Source of the DNA: Geodermatophilus sp. DSM 45219
GTDB lineage: Bacteria; Actinomycetota; Actinomycetes; Mycobacteriales; Geodermatophilaceae
Assembly (NCBI RefSeq): GCF_900104025.1
Contig: NZ_FNIQ01000001.1
Span: 248,001 to 312,000 of the forward strand
DNA: 64,000 nucleotides
Reading direction: 5' to 3'
Shown here in pieces: positions 24,439-32,327 of the stretch; position 1 is the first letter of the stretch, and each line of letters opens with the position of its first letter. The notes under the pieces are model-generated. The model was not told where the DNA came from. It ran no database searches and saw only the letters and a program-made list of their open reading frames with translations. Made by a program: the position numbers and the translations under genes.

Positions 24439-24904
24439 CAAGAAGAAGGCAGAGACCCCCGAGGACGACGAGGCCAAGGGCGGCGGCAAGAAGAAGCTGC
24501 TGGTCATCGGCCTCGTGGTGGCGCTCGCCGTCGCCGGCGCCGCGTACTTCTTCCTCTTCGCCGGCAGCGGCGAGGCCGAGGCGGCCCCGGCCCCCGAGCA
24601 CGGCGGGTACGTCGCCCTGGAGCCGATCGCGGTCAACCTCGCCGGCGGCGGCTACCTCAAGATCGGCATCACCCTGGACTACACCGTCGCCGCCGCCGGC
24701 GACGGGCACGGGGGCGGCGGCGTCGACGGCGCCAAGGCCCTCGACCTGGTGATCGCCACCTACTCCCAGGCCCAGCCGGCCGACGTGGTCGGTGCCCGGG
24801 ACGCCCTCAAGGAGTCCCTCGAGCAGAAGATCATCGAGGCCTACACGGAGGACGGCGTCCCGCTGGTCATGGGCATCTACCTCACCGAGTACGTCACCCA
24901 GTGA
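24431..24904 (+). CDS. fliL: Flagellar basal body-associated protein FliL
   Basis: FliL forms a ring round the stator and stabilises it. The 157-residue protein has a charged Lys-rich N-terminus, a membrane helix at about 23-43 (LLVIGLVVALAVAGAAYFFL) and the FliL periplasmic-type domain (GYVALEPIAVNLAGGGYLKI, ARDALKESLEQKIIEAYTED, GIYLTEYVTQ). ATG 24431 lies inside the end of motB. A strong hairpin terminator follows, making fliL the last gene of this unit. Confidence 0.93.
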   Translation: MADKKKAETPEDDEAKGGGKKKLLVIGLVVALAVAGAAYFFLFAGSGEAEAAPAPEHGGYVALEPIAVNLAGGGYLKIGITLDYTVAAAGDGHGGGGVDGAKALDLVIATYSQAQPADVVGARDALKESLEQKIIEAYTEDGVPLVMGIYLTEYVTQ

Positions 24905-24956
24905 CCGCCGGGGAGACCGCGGCCACGCGTCTCCCCCGCACCACCCGTCACACCCG

Positions 24957-24999
24957 TCCGCCCTGACCGGCAGCGCCTCCCGCCGCCGGTCAGGGCGGA
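24957..24999 (+). terminator. Terminator after fliL, overlapping the fliM promoter
   Basis: 15-bp perfect inverted repeat, arms 24957-24971 and 24985-24999, 13-base loop. The right arm contains the -35 element of the next promoter (GTCAGG, 24989-24994). Confidence 0.82.
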
Positions 25000-25017
25000 C
25001 TCGTTCCCCGCCGATGA
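24989..25017 (+). promoter_or_regulatory. Probable sigma-28 type promoter of fliM-flhF operon
   Basis: GTCAGG (24989-24994), a 15-base spacer and GCCGATGA (25010-25017), the same two boxes at the same spacing as upstream of flgB. The fliM GTG is only eight bases after the -10 box, so the message would be leaderless or nearly so. Confidence 0.6.
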
Positions 25018-25024
25018 CCTCCAC

Positions 25025-25978
25025 GTGACCCGCCCCGAGAACGGACCCGCCCCCTCCGGGCGCAGCCGCCGCGGCGAACCCCGCACGTACGACTTCCGCC
25101 GGCCGACGAAGCTCTCCCGCGAGCACGTCCGCGTGCTGCAGATCGCGCAGGAGGCCTTCGCCCGCCAGGCCACCACCGTCCTGACGACGATGCTGCGGGC
25201 CGGCGCGCGGCTGGAGCTGCTCGGGATCGAGCAGCACTCCTACGACGACTACGTCACCTCGCTGCCCGACCCGTGCTTCATCGCGACCTTCACCCTCGAG
25301 CCGCTGGCCGGCAAGGGCGTGCTGGCCTACCCGCTGGACATCGCGATGGCCGCCGTCGACCACATGCTGGGCGGCTCCGGCGCCGCCGACCAGCCGGACC
25401 GGCCGATGACGGTCATGGAGACGGCGATCACCAACCACCTGCTGACCCGGCTGCTGTCGGAGTTCACCGCCTCCTTCGCGCACATCGTCGAGCTGCAGCC
25501 CGAGCTCAGCGACGTGGAGTACAACCCGCAGCTGGCCCAGGCCGCGTCCGGCTCGGACACCGTGATGGTCGCCTCGTTCGACATCGGGATCGGCCCCCGC
25601 ACCGGCGAGGCCACCCTCGTGCTCCCCTTCTCGTCGTTCCAGGGGGCGCTGAGCAATGCCGCCTCCCCGACCCTGTCGGAGTCCGCCCAGGCCAAGCGGC
25701 GGCGCGCCTTCGAGGCGCTCAGCGAGCGGCTCACCGAGGTGCCCGTCGACGTGGGCGTGCGGTTCGCCTCGCTCGAGGTCTCCTCCGAGGACCTGCTGTC
25801 CCTCGCCGTCGGTGACGTGCTGCTGCTGCGCCACCCGCAGGACGCGCCGCTGGAGGTCACCACCAACGACGTGACGTTCGCCTACGCGATCGCCAGCAAC
25901 CACCGCCGCCGGCTCGCCGCGGCCATCGTGCCGACCCCGGCCACCTCCTCGCACCGATCCCAGAAGGACACCGCATGA
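25025..25978 (+). CDS. fliM: Flagellar motor switch protein FliM
   Basis: C-ring protein, 317 residues. The middle (CheC-like) domain begins YDFRRPTKLSREHVRVLQIA and continues IATFTLEPLAGKGVLAYPLD, VDHMLGGSG; the C-terminal SpoA domain includes TEVPVDVGVRFASLEVSSED. The N-terminal 20 residues are basic and polar and lack the EIDALL-type peptide that binds phosphorylated CheY in proteobacteria and Bacillus. No SD sequence precedes the GTG at 25025, consistent with a leaderless message. Overlaps fliN by four bases. Confidence 0.93.
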   Translation: MTRPENGPAPSGRSRRGEPRTYDFRRPTKLSREHVRVLQIAQEAFARQATTVLTTMLRAGARLELLGIEQHSYDDYVTSLPDPCFIATFTLEPLAGKGVLAYPLDIAMAAVDHMLGGSGAADQPDRPMTVMETAITNHLLTRLLSEFTASFAHIVELQPELSDVEYNPQLAQAASGSDTVMVASFDIGIGPRTGEATLVLPFSSFQGALSNAASPTLSESAQAKRRRAFEALSERLTEVPVDVGVRFASLEVSSEDLLSLAVGDVLLLRHPQDAPLEVTTNDVTFAYAIASNHRRRLAAAIVPTPATSSHRSQKDTA

Positions 25979-26724
25979 GCGCCACCGTGGAGCACTCGCA
26001 GGCCTCCGAGACCGTGATCGCCGTGGTGGCGTCGGCCGCCCGGGCGGCCGCCGCGCTGGTGCCGGCGACGACCGAGCTCGTCCCCGGCGCGCCGGTGAGC
26101 GACCCCGACGCCGTCCTCGCGCCGGCCACGGCCGCGACCGCGGTCGCCGCCCGCCTCTCCGGCGAGGTCAGCGGGGACGTCGTCCTGGTCGTCTCGGCCG
26201 AGATCGTCGACGCCCTCGCCAACTCCCCCGTCGGCCCGATGGACGTCGCCACCGCGCTGCGCCCCGCCCTCGAGGCCGCCGCCGCGACGCTGGGCCGCGT
26301 GCGCGTGGAGGCCGAGCGCACCGAGGAGCCCGACGCCGCGATGGACGGCCTGCGGGACAAGGGCATGTTCGTCGCCGTCCCGCTGCTGGCCGGCGGCGGC
26401 ACGGTCGAGGCGGTCTTCGCGCTGCAGGTCACACTGCCCCAGGCACGCACCCAGCGCGGCAGCCTGGACCTGCTGCGGCACGTGGCCATGGAGGTCACCG
26501 TCGAGATCGGCCGCACCCGGATGACCGTCGGCGAGCTGCTCTCGCTGCACCCCGGCGAGGTCGTCGAGCTCGACCGCGCCGCCAGCGCCCCGGCCGACCT
26601 GCTGGTCAACGGCACGCTGATCGCCCGCGGCGAGGTCGTCGTCGTCGACGAGGACTTCGGCCTGCGGATCAGCGAGATCGTCACCGACGCCGCTGCCTCC
26701 GAGCTCGGGGGCCAGCAGCCATGA
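25975..26724 (+). CDS. fliN: Flagellar motor switch protein FliN/FliY-type
   Basis: 249 residues, much longer than the 80-140-residue FliN. The last 80 residues are the SpoA/FliN domain (LLRHVAMEVTVEIGRTRMTV, GELLSLHPGEVVELDRAASA, LLVNGTLIARGEVVVVDEDF, GLRISEIV). The N-terminal 150 residues resemble a CheC-like domain (VSGDVVLVVSAEIVDALANS), the FliY layout, but without a visible CheC phosphatase motif of the usual kind. It is part of the rotor C-ring. Overlaps fliO by four bases. Confidence 0.9.
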   Translation: MSATVEHSQASETVIAVVASAARAAAALVPATTELVPGAPVSDPDAVLAPATAATAVAARLSGEVSGDVVLVVSAEIVDALANSPVGPMDVATALRPALEAAAATLGRVRVEAERTEEPDAAMDGLRDKGMFVAVPLLAGGGTVEAVFALQVTLPQARTQRGSLDLLRHVAMEVTVEIGRTRMTVGELLSLHPGEVVELDRAASAPADLLVNGTLIARGEVVVVDEDFGLRISEIVTDAAASELGGQQP

Positions 26725-27107
26725 CCTGGATGGTCGTCCGGCTGGTGCTCTCGCTGGCCTTCATCGGCGCCGTCCTCTGGTTCGCCGCCCGGGTCGCGCA
26801 GAAGCGCGGTGTCGGCCAGGGCAACGGCCTCATCGAGGTGGTCGCCCGGCAGCGCATGGGCCGGGCCAGCAGCGTCAGCGTCGTCCGCATCGCCGACCGT
26901 GTGCTGGTCGTCGGCTCCACCGAGGAGCAGGTCACGCTGCTCGCCGAGGTGGACGGCGACCTCGTCGCCGAGGCCATGGCCGAGCGGCGGCCGGCCACCG
27001 CCGCGCCGGCCGCGGCCGGGGTGCCCGCGCTCGCCGGCTCGGTGTTCGACCGCAACGGCTGGACGACGTTCGTCGCGCAGCTGCGGGAGCGGACGGTCCG
27101 CCGCTGA
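26721..27107 (+). CDS. fliO: Flagellar biosynthetic protein FliO
   Basis: Small membrane protein, 128 residues, that helps FliP assemble the export gate. One N-terminal membrane helix (VRLVLSLAFIGAVLWFAARV), then the FliO core GLIEVVARQRMGRASSVSVV, RIADRVLVVGSTEEQVTLLA. Overlaps fliN by four bases and fliP by one base. The weak family conservation is offset by invariant position. Confidence 0.9.
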   Translation: MTWMVVRLVLSLAFIGAVLWFAARVAQKRGVGQGNGLIEVVARQRMGRASSVSVVRIADRVLVVGSTEEQVTLLAEVDGDLVAEAMAERRPATAAPAAAGVPALAGSVFDRNGWTTFVAQLRERTVRR

Positions 27108-27943
27108 TGACCACCTCCCCCGCCCCGGTCCGGGGCGTCCCGGTCGCGCGGCGCGTGGGGCTGGTCCTGCTGCTCGCGGCGCTGCTCGGCGTCGTGCTCG
27201 CGCTGCTGGCCGGCCCGGCGTCCGCGGCCCCCGAGGCGCCGACCGCGCCGACGGCCCCGACCGCCCCCGTGGTGCCCGCCGTCGAGGGCGGCGTGGACAT
27301 CTCCATCGGCGGCGGCAGCCCCAGCACCTCGATCACCCTGATCCTCGCGATCACCGTGCTCTCGGTGGCGCCGGCGGTGATGCTGCTGGCCACCTCGTTC
27401 ACCAAGATCATCGTGGTGCTGTCGCTGACCCGGAACGCGCTGGGCATGCAGATGTCGCCGCCGAACACCGTGCTCACCGGCATCGCGCTGTTCCTGACGC
27501 TGTTCGTCATGGGCCCGGTGTTCTCCGAGATGAACGAGATCGCCGTCCAGCCCTACCTCAACGGGGCCATGACGGTGACGCAGGCCTACGACACCGGCGT
27601 CGTGCCGCTGCGGGAGTTCCTGCTCGACAACACCCGCGAGGACGAGCTGTCGCTGATGGTCGGGCTCTCCGGCGAGGAGGCCCCGGCCGACGCCGCCGCG
27701 GTGAGCATGACGACGCTGGTGCCCGCGTTCGTGCTCTCGGAGCTCAAGAGCGCGTTCATCATCGGGCTGGTCGTGTTCATCCCGTTCCTGGTGCTGGACA
27801 TGCTGGTCAGCGCCGCGCTCATGTCGATGGGCATGATGATGGTGCCGCCGGTGATCGTCTCCCTGCCGTTCAAGCTGCTGCTGTTCGTGGTGGTCGACGG
27901 CTGGGCGCTGATCACGACGGCGCTGGTGGGGAGCTACGGGTGA
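27107..27943 (+). CDS. fliP: Flagellar type III export protein FliP
   Basis: Core of the export gate (FliP5-FliQ4-FliR1). The 278-residue product has a cleavable signal peptide at the start (about 15-40, GLVLLLAALLGVVLALLAGP ASA cleavage), an Ala/Pro-rich linker, then the FliP domains: AITVLSVAPAVMLLATSFTK, IIVVLSLTRNALGMQMSPPN, LVPAFVLSELKSAFIIGLVV, FIPFLVLDMLVSAALMSMGM, MMVPPVIVSLPFKLLLFVVV. Signal peptides on FliP are normal for the family. Confidence 0.97.
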   Translation: MTTSPAPVRGVPVARRVGLVLLLAALLGVVLALLAGPASAAPEAPTAPTAPTAPVVPAVEGGVDISIGGGSPSTSITLILAITVLSVAPAVMLLATSFTKIIVVLSLTRNALGMQMSPPNTVLTGIALFLTLFVMGPVFSEMNEIAVQPYLNGAMTVTQAYDTGVVPLREFLLDNTREDELSLMVGLSGEEAPADAAAVSMTTLVPAFVLSELKSAFIIGLVVFIPFLVLDMLVSAALMSMGMMMVPPVIVSLPFKLLLFVVVDGWALITTALVGSYG

Positions 27944-28022
27944 GTGCCACGAAGACGACGCGCGAGCGAGCATCGCAGGGAGCGCCAGCGACCGAGGAGC
28001 GGAACGAGCGCGGAGTCGAGTC
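27940..28022 (+). repeat. Intercistronic repeat family B, copy 2 (before fliQ)
   Basis: Fills the fliP-fliQ gap from the fliP stop to the fliQ start. Shares GAGCATCGC, CGAGGAGCGGA-C and GCGCGGAGTCG with the fliG-fliH element. Its GCGGAG lies at ribosome-binding distance from the fliQ ATG. Elsewhere in fliM-fliR the genes overlap or nearly touch, so this 79-base insertion stands out. Confidence 0.7.
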
Positions 28023-28298
28023 ATGAGCGACGCCGACGTCACCGAGATCGCCGTCCAGACGATGCTGGTCGCGGCCAAGGTCGCCGCCCCGGTGCTGCTG
28101 ACCGCCCTGCTGGTCGGCTTCCTCATCTCGCTGTTCCAGGCGGCCACGCAGATCCAGGAACCGACGCTGTCCTTCGTCCCGAAGGTCATCGCGGTGGCGA
28201 TCGCGCTGCTGGTCACGGGCAACTGGGTGCTCTCCGAGCTGGTCACGTTCACCCAGAACCTGTTCGACTCGCTGCCGCGGCTGCTCGACCGGACGTAG
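28023..28298 (+). CDS. fliQ: Flagellar export protein FliQ
   Basis: 91-residue two-helix membrane protein of the export gate. Helices at about 16-38 (AAKVAAPVLLTALLVGFLIS) and 51-72 (KVIAVAIALLVTGNWVLSEL) with the conserved LFQAATQIQEPTLSFVPK between them. Length is exactly typical. The ribosome binding site is provided by the repeat element upstream; fliR follows after five bases. Confidence 0.96.
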   Translation: MSDADVTEIAVQTMLVAAKVAAPVLLTALLVGFLISLFQAATQIQEPTLSFVPKVIAVAIALLVTGNWVLSELVTFTQNLFDSLPRLLDRT

Positions 28299-28303
28299 CG
28301 ACC

Positions 28304-29068
28304 GTGGACCTCGAGGTCCCGGCCGGCTCGCTGGTGGCACTGCTGCTCGGCACCGCCCGGGCCACCGGCTTCGTCCTGCTCGCCCCGCCGTTCAACTCCC
28401 GGAGCATCCCGGCCCCGGTGAAGGGGGCGCTGGCGCTGGCCCTGTCGGTCGCGCTGATGACCCGCATCGCCCCGGACCTGCCCGAGCCGACCACCGGGTT
28501 CCTCGTGGTCGGGGCGGTCACCGAGGTCGCCATCGGTGCGGCGCTGGGCTTCGTCGTCCAGGTGCTGTTCGCCGCCATCCAGTACGCCGGCGACCTCATC
28601 GACCTCACCGGCGGCTTCTCGCTGCAGCCGGCCTACGACCCGCTGTCCATGACGACCAGCTCCTCGGTCGGCCGGCTCCACCACCTCCTCGCCGTGACCC
28701 TGCTGTTCACCAGCGGCGGGCACCTGCTGATCGTGCGCGGCTTCGCCACCTCCTACGAGGGGCTGCCGGTCGGCGGGACGGTGCCCACCGAGCAGCTGGC
28801 CCAGGTGCTCATCACCGCGCTGTCGCTGATGTTCCTGGCGGCGCTGCAGATCGCCGGCCCGATGGTCGCGGTGCTGCTGCTCGCCGACGTCGCGCTGGCG
28901 CTGCTGTCCCGGGCCGCACCCGCGCTCAACATCTTCTCCTTCGGCTTCCCGGTGAAGATCATGCTGACGCTGGCGCTGCTGGGCCTGACCTTCCCGCTGC
29001 TGCCCCCGGCCCTGGACTCGCTGCTGGAGCACGCGGCCCGGGCGATGGTCTCCCTGCGGAGCGGGTGA
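28304..29068 (+). CDS. fliR: Flagellar export protein FliR
   Basis: 254-residue polytopic gate protein. It begins near GSLVALLLGTARATGFVLLA and has the family core PVKGALALALSVALMTR, GAALGFVVQVLFAAIQYAGD, LIDLTGGFSLQPAYDP, and ALNIFSFGFPVKIMLTLALL. GTG 28304 fits homologue starts; the reading frame upstream of it is open but non-coding. flhB starts three bases after the stop. Confidence 0.95.
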   Translation: MDLEVPAGSLVALLLGTARATGFVLLAPPFNSRSIPAPVKGALALALSVALMTRIAPDLPEPTTGFLVVGAVTEVAIGAALGFVVQVLFAAIQYAGDLIDLTGGFSLQPAYDPLSMTTSSSVGRLHHLLAVTLLFTSGGHLLIVRGFATSYEGLPVGGTVPTEQLAQVLITALSLMFLAALQIAGPMVAVLLLADVALALLSRAAPALNIFSFGFPVKIMLTLALLGLTFPLLPPALDSLLEHAARAMVSLRSG

Positions 29069-29071
29069 GCC

Positions 29072-30205
29072 GTGGCCAAGGACGGTCCCGGCGGTGAGAA
29101 GACAGAGGACCCGACTCCGCAGCGCCTGAAGAAGGCGCGCAAGGACGGCCAGATCCCGCGGACCCAGGAGCTGGGCACCTGGGCCGGCGTCGCGGTGGCG
29201 AGCTTCCTGCTGCCGATGCTGGCCCGCACGGCCTTCGACGAGGTCGGCCGGATGTTCGTGCAGGTCGGCGTGGTGGTCGCCGAGCCCGAGGTCGAGGCGG
29301 TGACGGCGCTGCTCGGCCAGGCGCTGAGCACCTTCGTCACCGTCGCGCTGCCGACGGCGGTGGCCCTGATGGTCGTGGGCGTCGTCGCCTCGGCCGCGCA
29401 GGGCGGGGTCACCGTGACCAGCAAGCCGATGAAGCCGACGCTGAAGAAGCTCAACCCCTTCCCGGGCATCAAGCGGATGTTCGGCGGCCACGGACTGTGG
29501 GAGGCGACCAAGGCGGTCATCAAGACCGCGGCGCTGGGCACGGTCGTCGTCGTCACCAGCGACCGGGCGCAGGAGCTGGTGTCCTCGGCCGGCGCGCTGC
29601 CGCTGTCGGCGGTCACGGCCACCTTCGCCGACTCCGCCGTCCTGATGTTCCGCGTCGTCGCGGTCACCGGCCTCGGCATCGCGATCGCCGACTACGTCGT
29701 CGTCCGCAAGCAGATCATGAAGCAGCTCAAGATGAGCAAGTACGAGATCCAGCAGGAGCACAAGAACTCCGAGGGCGACCCGCACGTCAAGGCGCAGCGA
29801 CGGGCGACCCAGATGGCGATGTCGCGCAACCGGATGATGGCCGAGGTCGCCGACGCCGACGTCCTGCTGGTCAACCCCACCCACGTCGCCGTCGCGCTCA
29901 AGTACCAGCCCGACCGCGGCGCCCCGCGCGTGGTCGCCAAGGGCGCCGACGAGGTCGCCGCCAAGCTCCGCGAGCGCGCGGCCGAGGCCCGGGTGCCGCT
30001 GGTGCAGGACGTCCCGCTGGCCCGGGCGCTGCACGCCTCCTGCGAGATCGGCCAGGAGGTGCCCGCGCAGCTGTTCACCGCCGTGGCCCGGGTGCTGGCC
30101 TTCGTCATGCAGCTGTCCGCCCGCGGGGTGCAGGGCGGTTTCCACCGGCCCGGCTTCGCCGCGCCGGACGTCGGGGACCTCCCCCGGGCGGGCGCACGCC
30201 GCTGA
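29072..30205 (+). CDS. flhB: Flagellar export switch protein FlhB
   Basis: 377 residues. Opening EKTEDPTPQRLKKARKDGQI and four membrane segments are standard. The cytoplasmic domain contains the self-cleaving NPTH motif at residues 268-271 (LLVNPTHVAVALKY), which switches substrate class after hook completion together with FliK. The C-terminal tail after AARVLAFVMQL is about 35 residues long and variable. The start is GTG three bases after fliR. Confidence 0.97.
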   Translation: MAKDGPGGEKTEDPTPQRLKKARKDGQIPRTQELGTWAGVAVASFLLPMLARTAFDEVGRMFVQVGVVVAEPEVEAVTALLGQALSTFVTVALPTAVALMVVGVVASAAQGGVTVTSKPMKPTLKKLNPFPGIKRMFGGHGLWEATKAVIKTAALGTVVVVTSDRAQELVSSAGALPLSAVTATFADSAVLMFRVVAVTGLGIAIADYVVVRKQIMKQLKMSKYEIQQEHKNSEGDPHVKAQRRATQMAMSRNRMMAEVADADVLLVNPTHVAVALKYQPDRGAPRVVAKGADEVAAKLRERAAEARVPLVQDVPLARALHASCEIGQEVPAQLFTAVARVLAFVMQLSARGVQGGFHRPGFAAPDVGDLPRAGARR

Positions 30206-30284
30206 CGCGGGGCGGCTGGGGCGGGCGTGACGGCTGGGGCGGACGGCGGTGCCCCTGGGTGCCCGCTCTGCCGATGAGGGTCCC

Positions 30285-32327
30285 GTGCAGAAGCTGACGA
30301 AGGCCGCCGTCCCGATCGGCGTGGTGGCCATCGTCCTGATGCTCGTCGTGCCGCTGCCGGCCGCGGTGCTGGACCTGCTGCTCGGCCTGAACATCACCGC
30401 GTCGCTGCTGATCCTGCTGGTGGCCATGCAGATCCGGCGGCCGCTGGACTTCGCCGTCTTCCCGTCGCTGATCCTCATCGCGACGCTGTTCCGGCTGGCG
30501 CTCAACGTCTCCTCGACGCGGCTGGTCCTCACCGACGGCTACGCCGGGAAGGTCATCGAGGCCTTCGGGCACTTCGTGATCGGCGGCTCGCTGATCGTCG
30601 GTCTGGTGATCTTCGTGATCCTGACGATCATCCAGTTCGTCGTGATCACGAACGGTGCCGGCCGGGTCGCCGAGGTCGGCGCCCGCTTCACCCTCGACGC
30701 GATGCCCGGCAAGCAGATGGCGATCGACGCCGACCTCAACGCCGGCCTGATCAACGAGAAGCAGGCGCGCAAGCGGCGCACCGAGGTCACCGCCGAGGCC
30801 GACTTCTACGGCTCGATGGACGGCGCCTCGAAGTTCGTCAAGGGCGACGCCATCGCGGCCATCATCATCACGCTGATCAACCTGATCGGCGGCATGGCGA
30901 TCGGCGTCATGCAGCTGGGCATGGCCCCCGGCGACGCCGTCTCCACCTACTCGCTGCTGACCGTCGGCGACGGCCTGGTCTCCCAGATCCCCGCGCTGCT
31001 GCTGTCGACCGCGACCGGCATCATCGTCACCCGCTCGGCCTCCGACGGGGACATGGGCACGGACCTGATCGCCCAGCTCGGCCGCTTCAAGCAGCCGGTG
31101 CGGATCGCCGGCGGCGCCTCGCTGGCGCTGTGCCTGATCCCCGGCCTGCCCAAGCTGCCGTTCCTGGTCATCGGGGGGCTGTTCATGCTCATGGCCTCCC
31201 GCATGCAGGAGACCACGGACGTCGACGAGGACGCCGACCCGCAGGCCGCCGTGGACGACGAGCCCAAGCCCGACTCCCCCGAGGCGATCGCCGAGAAGAT
31301 GCGGGTCGACCCGCTCGAGCTCGAGGTGGCCTACGACCTGGTCGACCTGGTCGACGCCTCCCGCGGCGGTGACCTGCTGGACCGGGTCAAGGCGCTGCGC
31401 CGGAAGGTCGCGATGGAGACCGGCCTGGTGATCCCCCTGGTGCGCACCCGCGACAACCTCGACCTGCCGGCCTCGCAGTACGTCATCTGGCTCAACGGCG
31501 TCCCCGCGGCCAAGGGCACCTCGCCGGCCGGCACCGTGCTGGCGATCGGCGACATGCTCGACGGGCTGCCCGGCCGGGCCACCCGCGAGCCGGTGTTCGG
31601 GCTGCCCGCCAAGTGGGTGCCGATGGAGCTGCAGCGGCAGGCCGAGATGGCCGGCGCCACCGTCGTCGACCGCTCCTCGGTCATCACCACGCACCTGGCC
31701 GAGGTCGTCCGGCAGAACGCCGCGGACCTGCTCGGCCGGGAGGACGTGCGGCTGCTGGTCGAGATGGTCAAGCGGACCCACCCGATCGTCGTCGAGGAGC
31801 TCACCCCGACGCTGCTCACGCTCGGCGAGATCCAGCGGGTGCTGCACGGGCTGCTGGCCGAGAACGTCTCCATCCGCGACCTGGTGCGCATCTTCGAGGC
31901 GCTCTCGGTGCGGGCGAAGACCTCCACCGACGTCGACGGCCTGATCGAGGCCGCCCGGGCGGCACTGGGGTCGGCGATCAGCCAGCCCTACGTCACGCCC
32001 GACGAGCGGCTGCACGTCATGACCCTCGACCCGGCGTTCGAGCAGCGCCTGCTCGAGGCCGTGCGGCAGAGCGAGGGCGGTCAGGTCCTCGCGCTGGACG
32101 CCGGCACGGTCGACGCGCTGGTCAACGGCTGCAGCGGCCTGCTGACCGACGCCGAGCGGCTGGGCCTGGCCCCGGTGCTGGTGTGTTCCCCGCAGGTCCG
32201 GGCCGCGCTGTCCCGCCTGATGCGTCAGATCCTCCCCCGCCTGCCGGTGATCTCCTACACCGAGGTCTCCCGGACGGCCCAGATCGAGTCACTGGGAGTG
32301 GTGAACGGTGCCGTTGCCGTCCGTTGA
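30285..32327 (+). CDS. flhA: Flagellar export gate protein FlhA
   Basis: 680 residues; forms the nonameric export ring. Eight membrane helices occupy roughly the first 310 residues, with the signatures RPLDFAVFPSLILIATLFRL, ALNVSSTRLVL, and the FHIPEP region GARFTLDAMPGKQMAIDADL, NAGLINEKQARKRRTEVTAE, ADFYGSMDGASKFVKGDAIA. The rest is the cytoplasmic FlhA-C domain that binds chaperones. GTG 30285 is chosen because GATGAGGG lies four bases upstream and the residues before it are not conserved. Confidence 0.97.
   Translation: MQKLTKAAVPIGVVAIVLMLVVPLPAAVLDLLLGLNITASLLILLVAMQIRRPLDFAVFPSLILIATLFRLALNVSSTRLVLTDGYAGKVIEAFGHFVIGGSLIVGLVIFVILTIIQFVVITNGAGRVAEVGARFTLDAMPGKQMAIDADLNAGLINEKQARKRRTEVTAEADFYGSMDGASKFVKGDAIAAIIITLINLIGGMAIGVMQLGMAPGDAVSTYSLLTVGDGLVSQIPALLLSTATGIIVTRSASDGDMGTDLIAQLGRFKQPVRIAGGASLALCLIPGLPKLPFLVIGGLFMLMASRMQETTDVDEDADPQAAVDDEPKPDSPEAIAEKMRVDPLELEVAYDLVDLVDASRGGDLLDRVKALRRKVAMETGLVIPLVRTRDNLDLPASQYVIWLNGVPAAKGTSPAGTVLAIGDMLDGLPGRATREPVFGLPAKWVPMELQRQAEMAGATVVDRSSVITTHLAEVVRQNAADLLGREDVRLLVEMVKRTHPIVVEELTPTLLTLGEIQRVLHGLLAENVSIRDLVRIFEALSVRAKTSTDVDGLIEAARAALGSAISQPYVTPDERLHVMTLDPAFEQRLLEAVRQSEGGQVLALDAGTVDALVNGCSGLLTDAERLGLAPVLVCSPQVRAALSRLMRQILPRLPVISYTEVSRTAQIESLGVVNGAVAVR

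Noticed and set aside
30270-30277. GCCGATGA before flhA as a sigma-28 -10 box
   Set aside because: No -35 match at 14-16 bases upstream (GTGCCC), and GATGAGGG there serves as the flhA ribosome binding site.
26681-30532. A 1283-codon open frame on the minus strand
   Set aside because: It runs antisense to fliN-flhA, all well-supported genes. Its product is rich in Arg, Gly, His and Gln in low-complexity order, the usual shadow of GC-rich coding DNA.
30105-32015. A 636-codon minus-strand frame opposite flhA
   Set aside because: Shadow of flhA: low complexity and no recognisable motif.
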